From contig JANXWM010000175.1 in NCBI GenBank assembly GCA_025351145.1, positions 1 to 11,800 on the forward strand: a stretch of 11,800 bases of DNA, read 5' to 3'. Below the pieces are notes generated by a model. That model worked only from the letters and a program-made list of their open reading frames with translations, was not told the DNA's origin and searched no databases. Positions 7,301 through 11,800 of the stretch are shown one piece after another. Origin of the DNA: Chitinophagaceae bacterium. GTDB lineage: Bacteria; Bacteroidota; Bacteroidia; Chitinophagales; Chitinophagaceae. Positions within the stretch are counted from its first letter, which is position 1; each line of letters begins with the position of its first letter. Made by a program: the position numbers and the translations under genes.

Positions 7301-8004
7301 AAGCCGTCTTTTTCTGCAAACCTTGTAAAATATTTACCGTCATATTTTGTCAGACCCCCATCTTGAGTGCCGAACCAAATGTTTCCTGACCTGTCTTCAA
7401 TCATACATCTAACATCATTACCGCCAAGTCCTTCTTTTTTAGTGTAGTTCGTAAAAGTTTTGCCGTCATATTTTGAAACGCCTGCTACGGTTCCAAACCA
7501 AAGGTTCCCTGCCCCGTCTTCCATTGAACAATTCACTTGCAAAGACTTTAAGCCTTGCTGCATACCAAAAGATCTGAAATTTTCAGGATTGCTTTCTTTA
7601 ATGTATCCATCTGTTGCAACAACCTGCTCTGGTATACCAGCCTCTATAGTGTGGCCGGTTATGATTAGTTTTTGTGGCAACTGAAAACTATCCTTGCCCG
7701 GTGTGCAGATATAAAGCTTAACCGCAGATGCAATTTTAGTTTTATTTGCCATGTGTATATTACTCCTGATGGGCGTAACTTCAAGGTTGCCAATAGGAGC
7801 TTTTTTAAGTTTACGCTCGTCAACCATAGTGACTTTTGGTTTTTCCATACTATTAATAGGAACAACAGAACCTTTAGCTTCGATTATTTTAACGGCAATG
7901 TTTCCGGAAACATTTTTATTGTCAGGGGAACATGAAAAATGTATGATCAATAACAGGACGATAAATACTTCAAGGTAAATAGTTCGGGCAGTCTGGTTTG
8001 TCAT
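4384..8004 (-). CDS. Propeller-type sensor histidine kinase (Reg_prop, Y_Y_Y, HisKA, HATPase)
   Basis: A 1206-residue membrane kinase predicted to sense a periplasmic ligand and phosphorylate an unknown regulator. Residues 10-25 are hydrophobic and end in HFSC, so this is a membrane anchor or a lipoprotein-like signal. Residues 155-730 hold fourteen propeller repeats with Trp at 169, 210, 251, 294, 336, 378, 419, 460, 501, 543, 585, 626, 667 and 728, enough for two seven-bladed propellers. A Y_Y_Y domain spans about 805-883, a transmembrane helix 891-908, and a coiled coil 910-950. His967 (GIAHEIQN) is the phosphoacceptor. The ATPase has its N box at 1096-1104, Asp1143 in DNGNGIP, and GTGLGL at 1169-1174. 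Unlike Bacteroides hybrid systems, it ends there, without receiver or AraC domain. Residues 1106-1137 hold two microrepeat insertions. The ATG lies 13 bp after the preceding kinase's stop. Confidence 0.93.
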   Translation of the reverse strand: MTNQTARTIYLEVFIVLLLIIHFSCSPDNKNVSGNIAVKIIEAKGSVVPINSMEKPKVTMVDERKLKKAPIGNLEVTPIRSNIHMANKTKIASAVKLYICTPGKDSFQLPQKLIITGHTIEAGIPEQVVATDGYIKESNPENFRSFGMQQGLKSLQVNCSMEDGAGNLWFGTVAGVSKYDGKTFTNYTKKEGLGGNDVRCMIEDRSGNIWFGTQDGGLTKYDGKYFTRFAEKDGLSTNVWCALEDKASNLWFGTDDGLFRFNGTDFSHFTGKQGMGNNSNIVTGLTQDRSGNIWIGMESGNVSKYDGSSFSNFTVKGSESDNFVWSVLEDRKGNIWFGTQDEGASKYDGTNITHFTFEDGLCNNSINAITEDRFGNIWFATYDGASSYDGKSFTNFQDKEGLLNNHVNSILEDRSGNRWFNTNDGVSKYSGNIFSFVTDKEGLKADIVTDITGDRNGNTWFCTFEGVSKYDGKSFTFFTDKDQLSDNTATGIVEDEKGNIWFSCFGGAGIKFDGKDFTYFTRKDGIISSILMCIAKDRAGNIWFGSTREGVSKYDGKSFTNYTEKQGLISDRINDIAEDHNGDIWFCTDSGLSKFDGKSFTNFSNKSIFDIGVVSCMSIDRAGNLWFGTNDGVVKYDGKFFTKLTDKVGLVNNVVTGILEDKNRTLWFATKEGLSSISQTKLAELTKKIASNTVNEKDVFFKNYTYEDGFLGIGSGFGAMYEANDGIWISTYDRLTAYHPQSAAFYDSFPPTMQVNGIELFNEKIPWQNLAGKKDTSIVLGNGIAVNDIKFDSTGKWYGMPVNLSLPYNCNYINFNFTGITMHQPGHVKYQYKLEGMDENWSAVTSRTTAPYGNLPHGTYTFKVKSMNSRGVWSQPAAYTFTIRPPWWQTWWAYSIYLLLLAFAAWGLHRYQIKRAIKKEREKNQARELEQAREIEKAYTELKAAQALLIQSEKMASLGELTAGIAHEIQNPLNFVNNFSDINTELIAEMKDEIDKGNIDEVKAIANDIADNEQKINHHGKRADAIVKGMLQHSQKSSGQKAPADINKLADEYLRLSYHGLRAKDKEFNVTMKTEFDETIGNINIIPQDIGRVLLNIYNNAFYAVSKLSNSLKGEQYKPLVSVKTQKINSPSGVGGIEIKVSDNGNGIPQNIINKIFQPFFTTKPTGQGTGLGLSLSYDIIKAHGGEIKVESKEGEGTEFIIQLPV
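4598..4621. repeat. Palindromic microrepeat 1 inside the propeller kinase
   Basis: The core CCCCTGAAGGGG (4605-4616) is a 5 bp inverted repeat around GA. On the coding strand it sits within AACTCCCCTTCAGGGG followed by a run of G, and encodes NSPSGVGG. That segment is absent from the two sister kinases at this position. It closely resembles the second palindrome 57 bp away, which suggests two insertions of related units. Confidence 0.6.
4662..4675. repeat. Palindromic microrepeat 2 inside the propeller kinase
   Basis: CTCCCTTTAGGGAG is a perfect 6 bp inverted repeat around TT. On the coding strand AACTCCCTAAAGGGAGAA encodes NSLKGE, within SKLSNSLKGEQ just after the N box. A further inverted repeat, ATACAAG-AGG-CTTGTAT (4641-4657), lies between the two palindromes, but it encodes the native QYKPLV strand and may be chance. 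Confidence 0.6.
5815..7542 (-). repeat. Fourteen tandem propeller-repeat units within the kinase gene
   Basis: The first thirteen units recur about every 41-43 codons (around 123-129 bp) with the pattern I-x-EDRxGN-(I/L)-WFGT-x-DG-x-SKYDGKSFTNF. The fourteenth is weaker, with Trp728 61 residues after Trp667. On the plus strand the shared core is seen as recurring variants of CCATCGTATTTTGATAC. The DNA similarity between units makes this stretch prone to recombination and assembly collapse. It is a protein-coding array, not an intergenic repeat. Confidence 0.88.
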
Positions 8005-8017
8005 TACCGGATTATTT

Positions 8018-9574
8018 TTAAAGAGATAAAATAATTATAAACTCTGAACCTTCACCTTCCTTAGTTTCCACTTTTATTTCTCCGCCATGTGCTTTAATAA
8101 TATCGTAGCTCAAACTTAAACCCAAACCTGTTCCTTGTCCCGTCGGTTTTGTGGTAAAGAATGGCTGGAAGATTTTATCAACTACTTTTTGCGGAATGCC
8201 GTTGCCATTATCAGCAACTCTTATTTCAATATTAGCATTTAGCTTTTTAGTGACAACAGTGACTGTTGGGACGTGTCGGTTTTCGGCATTTAGCTTTGAG
8301 CTTTCTGCCTTTTGCCTTTCATTTACTGCATAAAAAGCATTGTTATATAAATTCAATAACACTCGTCCAATATCCTGCGGAACAATATTTATCTTACCAA
8401 TACTCTCATCAAATTCTGTTTTAAAATCTGCATTAAACTCTTTGTCTTTTGCACGGAGACCATGATACGCTAATCGTAAATATTCATCCGCCAATGCATT
8501 AATATTTGTTGGTTCTTTTTTACCTGTACTTGCCTGCGAATGTTGCAACATGCCTTTTACAATTGCATCTGCACGTTTGCCATGATGATTTATTTTTTCA
8601 AGATTTTGTTTAATATCTGTTGCAATTGTTTTTGCTTCTGCAATATCTCCTTTATCTAATTCATCATTCATTTCATCAACCAATTCATTACTTACTTCCG
8701 AAAAATTATTCACGAAGTTTAACGGGTTCTGTATCTCATGTGCAATACCAGCAGTGAGTTCTCCAAGGCTTGCCATTTTTTCTGACTGGATGAGTTGTGA
8801 TTGTGTGGATTTTAGATTTTCAAATGATGTTCTAAGTTCAATTGTTTGTCTTGCCACTTCTTCTTCTAATATTTGCTGCTGCTTTATTGCCTGCTCTTTT
8901 TTCTCTTCTAATAATTGAACAACCTCCAGTGCATTGCGTTCAACATCTTTTAAGATTTCCTTGAAACGCATGGCCACATATATCATAAGAGAAAGAGGGA
9001 AGGAAAGAAAGACGCCTCCCAATAACACAAAACAATAGGGAAATGGCCACGCCCCATAATGCATCAATGACTGATATTGAAAGAAAGCAGAAAATACAAA
9101 AGTGATAACAATGCCGGGAACAACGGCCCATTGTGCACCATTTAAACTTTTCCACGAGGAAATAATAAGGTACGTGGAAACAATAAGTAGCAATAACTGA
9201 AATGACAGCCAGTAATAGGTAGTCAGATGTAAAAAATCGCCAGTAATTGGGAAAAAAGACAATGCAACAATCACCGAACTAAAAAAGAGAGTTCTTTTCT
9301 TACGGAAAACTAACGTTAGAATTAAAATGTGGGCGGCCGTTTCCAAACCCCAGAAAATATCAGAAAACGTGTGAAAGAACCCATTAGTGAATATATCTTC
9401 TGTAGTTGAATAGATTACAGTGCAAATCAGTTGGAGTAGCAAGAAAGACATTTCCAGTGCAATAAATAAAAGCACTTTTTCTGATCGGTTTTGAAAGTAC
9501 AGAAACCAGAACAACAGGCTCAACACCATACTTACAGAAGCGTATAAAGAAATATAATAAACCATCTCATTCAT
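8018..9574 (-). CDS. Seven-helix membrane sensor histidine kinase
   Basis: A 518-residue kinase. Its N-terminal half contains seven hydrophobic segments at roughly 5-27, 34-54, 67-90, 96-113, 119-138, 147-166 and 176-203, with almost no periplasmic domain. Signals would therefore be sensed within or near the membrane. The layout resembles 7TM receptors of the 7TMR-DISM kind without their extracellular domain; that match is tentative. A charged coiled coil at 205-262 leads to the HisKA helix with His279 in GIAHEIQN. The ATPase has the N box NLYNNAFYAV at 408-417, DNGNGIP at 455-461 and GTGLGL at 481-486. Between them, residues 418-433 (NERQKAESSKLNAENR) form a simple charged insertion not shared with its sisters. 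The ATG at 9574 begins 31 bp after the upstream kinase stop; Met4 is an alternative start. No receiver domain is present. Confidence 0.92.
   Translation of the reverse strand: MNEMVYYISLYASVSMVLSLLFWFLYFQNRSEKVLLFIALEMSFLLLQLICTVIYSTTEDIFTNGFFHTFSDIFWGLETAAHILILTLVFRKKRTLFFSSVIVALSFFPITGDFLHLTTYYWLSFQLLLLIVSTYLIISSWKSLNGAQWAVVPGIVITFVFSAFFQYQSLMHYGAWPFPYCFVLLGGVFLSFPLSLMIYVAMRFKEILKDVERNALEVVQLLEEKKEQAIKQQQILEEEVARQTIELRTSFENLKSTQSQLIQSEKMASLGELTAGIAHEIQNPLNFVNNFSEVSNELVDEMNDELDKGDIAEAKTIATDIKQNLEKINHHGKRADAIVKGMLQHSQASTGKKEPTNINALADEYLRLAYHGLRAKDKEFNADFKTEFDESIGKINIVPQDIGRVLLNLYNNAFYAVNERQKAESSKLNAENRHVPTVTVVTKKLNANIEIRVADNGNGIPQKVVDKIFQPFFTTKPTGQGTGLGLSLSYDIIKAHGGEIKVETKEGEGSEFIIILSL
8286..8320. 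repeat. In-frame microrepeat in the seven-helix kinase ATPase loop
   Basis: The run GCATTTAGCTTTGAGCTTTC followed by TGCCTTTTGCC is built from GCTTT and TGCCTTT units. It encodes RQKAESSKLNA in the other direction. Its first 12 bases, GCATTTAGCTTT, recur exactly at 8235-8246, where they encode KLNA again, so two units flank the native strand. It sits at the same loop as the palindromic microrepeats of the propeller kinase. Confidence 0.55.
8478..8599 (-). repeat. 122 bp block identical to 10048-10169 (copy in the seven-helix kinase)
   Basis: Base-by-base comparison shows no difference from 10048-10169, silent codon positions included. The matching sequence just outside differs at several sites, for example TAATCGT against CAATCGC immediately to the left. 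The propeller kinase differs at many positions over the same codons. This pattern points to recent gene conversion rather than selection alone. Confidence 0.85.
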
Positions 9575-9605
9575 ATAAAATATTTATTTGTCGAAGACAA
9601 GGATA

Positions 9606-11627
9606 TTAAAATGGCAATTGAATAATAAATTCACTTCCTTCACCTTCTTTAGTTTCAACTTTCAATTCACCACCATGTGCTTTTACAATGTCATAACTTA
9701 AACTCAAACCCAAGCCCGTTCCCTGTCCTGTGGGTTTGGTGGTAAAGAATGGCTGAAATATTTTGTCTACTATTTTTTGAGGAATGCCGAAACCGTTATC
9801 AGCAACTTTAATTATAACCATATCGGTTATTTTTTTTGTACTTATTGAAACTGTTGGTTCATAATTTTCTGTTTGCTGTTTCTTCTTTTCACAAACAGCA
9901 TAAAACGCATTGTTGTATAAATTCAATAATACTCTTCCAATGTTTTGTGGAATAATATTGATGTTGCCAATCCTTTCATCAAAATCAGTTTTCATTGTTG
10001 CATTGAACTCTTTGTCTTTTGCACGCAGACCATGATACGCCAATCGCAAATATTCATCCGCCAATGCATTAATATTTGTTGGTTCTTTTTTACCTGTACT
10101 TGCCTGCGAATGTTGCAACATGCCTTTTACAATTGCATCTGCACGTTTGCCATGATGATTTATTTTTTCTGAATTTTCTTTGATGTCATTCAATATAAAT
10201 TTTACTTCCTCATAATTTCCTTTATTTATTTCTTCTGCTGCTTCATCAACCATTTCTTTATTAACTTCAGAAAAATTATTCACGAAGTTTAATGGGTTCT
10301 GAATTTCATGCGCAATGCCGGCGGTTAGTTCTCCAAGGCTTGCCATTTTTTCTGATTGGATGAGTTGGGATTGGGTGGACTTTAGATTGGATAGCGTTGT
10401 TTCTAAAACTTTGTTTGCTTTTTGTTTCTGTATGTTATTGCGATAAAGCAGTAAACCAATCAGTAACAAAACAAATAAACCGCCTACCATAGCATAGGTT
10501 CTTACCTTGTTTTGATATGCCATTCTTTCCTTCTCGAGGTTCTCTGTCTTTAGCTGTTCTGCAAACGTCTGGTTTTGAAATTCTGTTAAACTTTTTATTC
10601 TTTGTTTATATAAACTGTCTTTTGTTACCAGCGCAAGGGCCAGATATTTACCAGCGCTGTCAGATTGATTGCCCAGCTGATAACTAAGATATAAGTTTTC
10701 ATATGCTGTGCCCATGTTCATTACGCCGTTAAACGACCCAAAACCCAATGCCCTCAATGACTCACTCGTTTTGATACTATAATACAGGCTTGAATCTTTT
10801 GATTTTTCAGCTATGAAGTGTTTAGTTAAGCTGAAGTAGACAAATGTTAAACTTCCCAGGTTATGGTAATTTTTAGAAACGCTTATTGCTTCGTGATAAT
10901 ACTGCATCGCCAAAGGCAAATTTTGCTTTTTTAAATAGATATCTCCCAATGTAGTAAGAGGCCAGCCAAATCCGTTCTTTTTCAGACCAGCTTCCCATAC
11001 TGATTCTGCCCATTTTGCATAGTAAAGCGCTGTATCGAGTTTATTCAGCAGGTAGTATGTAAGCGCTAAGTTGCCAGTGGTAATAAGTATCCAATCTTTG
11101 TTTTCAATTGCCTCCGAAAGGCGTATGGCTTCCTTAAAATGAAATATTTCCTGCTCCCGGTTTTCTGTGTAATTCATCAAATTCCCGAGATTGTTGTGTA
11201 TTCGTGCTAATGTGAGCAGCCTGTTGTTGTGGATTGACAGGTTAGGATCAGGCACAAGCCAACTGTTTTTTTCGTTTTCCTGATTTTGAGCAATTTTAAA
11301 TGCCTGTAATAAATCATCCAATGACTCTCTGTATTTTCCACCAGCCATTAATTGATAGGAAAGCGCTGTTAAAGCTTCCGCCTCTGCAAGCTTTTGCCTA
11401 TTTCGCTTTGCAACTGCTAAAGCCTGTTCCCCGTAATAAAGTGCTGAATCTGCATTAAGCTCTTCATAATAAATATTCAGTTGATAATTCAAAATATACC
11501 GCACCGAATCCTGTGTTGCTTTTGCAAGGTTCATTCTGAGGCTGTCAGCATTGCTTCGTTGTGCCAATAGTTGTACAGGCAGTAACAGCATCGCTAATAT
11601 TTTTAAGAAGGCTCTCATAAGTACCAT
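9606..11627 (-). CDS. TPR-domain sensor histidine kinase
   Basis: A 673-residue kinase, probably first in the operon. Residues 1-22 are a signal peptide ending LLA before Gln23. Residues 25-345 are helical, with several tetratricopeptide repeats recognisable by spaced A-x-x-x-x-G and Y-A/Y-Y patterns (about 56-72, 97-113, 143-173, 183-211, 223-252), so a periplasmic protein or peptide interaction is likely. A coiled coil (345-375), one transmembrane helix (378-395) and another short coiled coil lead to HisKA with His440 in GIAHEIQN. The ATPase has the N box at 569-578, DNGFGIP at 610-616 and GTGLGL at 635-640. Its loop at 579-590 (CEKKKQQTENYE) is the shortest of the three sisters. Met4 at 11618 is an equally plausible start. 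There is no receiver domain. The neighbouring paralogues suggest a shared or overlapping regulator encoded elsewhere. Confidence 0.92.
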   Translation of the reverse strand: MVLMRAFLKILAMLLLPVQLLAQRSNADSLRMNLAKATQDSVRYILNYQLNIYYEELNADSALYYGEQALAVAKRNRQKLAEAEALTALSYQLMAGGKYRESLDDLLQAFKIAQNQENEKNSWLVPDPNLSIHNNRLLTLARIHNNLGNLMNYTENREQEIFHFKEAIRLSEAIENKDWILITTGNLALTYYLLNKLDTALYYAKWAESVWEAGLKKNGFGWPLTTLGDIYLKKQNLPLAMQYYHEAISVSKNYHNLGSLTFVYFSLTKHFIAEKSKDSSLYYSIKTSESLRALGFGSFNGVMNMGTAYENLYLSYQLGNQSDSAGKYLALALVTKDSLYKQRIKSLTEFQNQTFAEQLKTENLEKERMAYQNKVRTYAMVGGLFVLLLIGLLLYRNNIQKQKANKVLETTLSNLKSTQSQLIQSEKMASLGELTAGIAHEIQNPLNFVNNFSEVNKEMVDEAAEEINKGNYEEVKFILNDIKENSEKINHHGKRADAIVKGMLQHSQASTGKKEPTNINALADEYLRLAYHGLRAKDKEFNATMKTDFDERIGNINIIPQNIGRVLLNLYNNAFYAVCEKKKQQTENYEPTVSISTKKITDMVIIKVADNGFGIPQKIVDKIFQPFFTTKPTGQGTGLGLSLSYDIVKAHGGELKVETKEGEGSEFIIQLPF
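10048..10169 (-). repeat. 122 bp block identical to 8478-8599 (copy in the TPR kinase)
   Basis: Partner of the block in the seven-helix kinase. It covers the codons from just after the HisKA helix (KINHHGKRADAIVKG) into the linker (ADEYLRL) before the ATPase domain. Which gene was donor cannot be told from two copies. Confidence 0.85.
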
Positions 11628-11730
11628 GTAGTTGGTTAGTGTTTAGTGAAATATAAAATTACTTCTTGTTTTTGTTGCTACTTAATGCACTTTTTTTATT
11701 GAACGGGCACCATGTTATCTATTGGGCTTC
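11628..11730 (-). promoter_or_regulatory. Leader and probable promoter of the kinase operon
   Basis: This A/T-rich stretch precedes the first kinase gene and is the only room for an operon promoter before element C. On the minus strand TATATTTC (near 11647-11654) differs by one base from the Bacteroidota -7 consensus TAnnTTTG, but no clear -33 TTG is spaced correctly, so the site is weak. Confidence 0.3.
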
Positions 11731-11800
11731 GTTGTGTCACTCACTTGTACGTTCGAACCAAGAATGAACAGTGAACTGAAATAAGTTTCTTTGCCTATCG
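11731..11800. repeat. Inverted-repeat element, diverged copy C, cut by the window edge
   Basis: GTTGTGTCACTCACTTGTAC (11731-11750) matches the corresponding terminal sequence of the other copies at 16 of 20 positions without gaps. The next 24 bases (GTTCGAACCAAGAATGAACA and four more) match the complement of copy A's right interior at 20 of 24, and CTTTGCCTAT follows as in A. C therefore has the same orientation as B. The far end is outside the window. It is older or more decayed than A and B, whose terminal repeats are perfect. Confidence 0.72.

Larger units (their letters stand above)
4384..11627 (-). other. Probable three-kinase operon
   Basis: Three minus-strand genes follow each other with gaps of 31 bp (9575-9605) and 13 bp (8005-8017), too short for separate promoters of normal size. 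The likely transcript starts right of 11627 and reads the TPR kinase, the seven-helix kinase, then the propeller kinase, ending near element B. All three have closely related HisKA/HATPase halves and different sensors. No response regulator or receiver domain is encoded in or beside the run within the window. Confidence 0.75.

Noticed and set aside
5815..7542. Regularly spaced repeats of about 125 bp, considered as a CRISPR or satellite array
   Set aside because: The repeats are imperfect, in frame and encode a well-known propeller motif; there are no conserved 25-40 bp repeats with unique spacers.

Overview
The window looks like a chromosomal segment from a Bacteroidota bacterium, most likely Chitinophagaceae or a close relative. 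The grounds are moderate-to-low G+C, start codons without clear Shine-Dalgarno sequences, the HEIQNPLNFVNNF class of histidine kinases, a two-component propeller/Y_Y_Y sensor, and short low-complexity repeats inside genes and leaders. This is family recognition from memory; no search was run.

Layout. Positions 1-1035 (+) hold the C-terminal part of a family 5 peptide-type ABC substrate-binding protein cut by the window edge. A 128 bp inverted-repeat element (A) follows. On the minus strand come an arginase (1282-2229) and a spheroidene monooxygenase (CrtA)-like protein (2412-3128). A secreted alpha/beta-hydrolase (3215-4141, +) is divergent from the latter. A second, inverted copy of the element (B) lies at 4183-4339. 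The rest is a minus-strand run of three sensor histidine kinases, probably one operon read from right to left: a TPR kinase (9606-11627), a seven-helix membrane kinase (8018-9574) and a 14-repeat beta-propeller/Y_Y_Y kinase (4384-8004). A diverged third copy of the element (C) starts at 11731 and runs off the right edge. No gene-free stretch exceeds 300 bases. The gaps are 1036-1281 (element A), 2230-2411 (simple-sequence leader, otherwise nothing recognised), 3129-3214 (divergent promoter region), 4142-4383 (element B) and 11628-11800 (operon leader plus element C).

How the genes fit together. The three kinases share almost the same HisKA/HATPase core, including a 122 bp stretch identical at DNA level in two of them, but have unrelated sensor halves. 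They look like a tandem array made by duplication, sensor swapping and gene conversion. No response regulator is in the window and none of the kinases carries a receiver domain. The left-hand genes (peptide uptake, arginine hydrolysis, a CrtA-like oxygenase, an esterase) form no obvious pathway.

The most unusual signals are at the DNA level. One is the element family with a perfect 20 bp inverted terminal repeat, sitting between convergent genes. The other is a set of in-frame microrepeat insertions, three of them at the same surface loop of the three kinase ATPase domains and one inside the CrtA-like protein.
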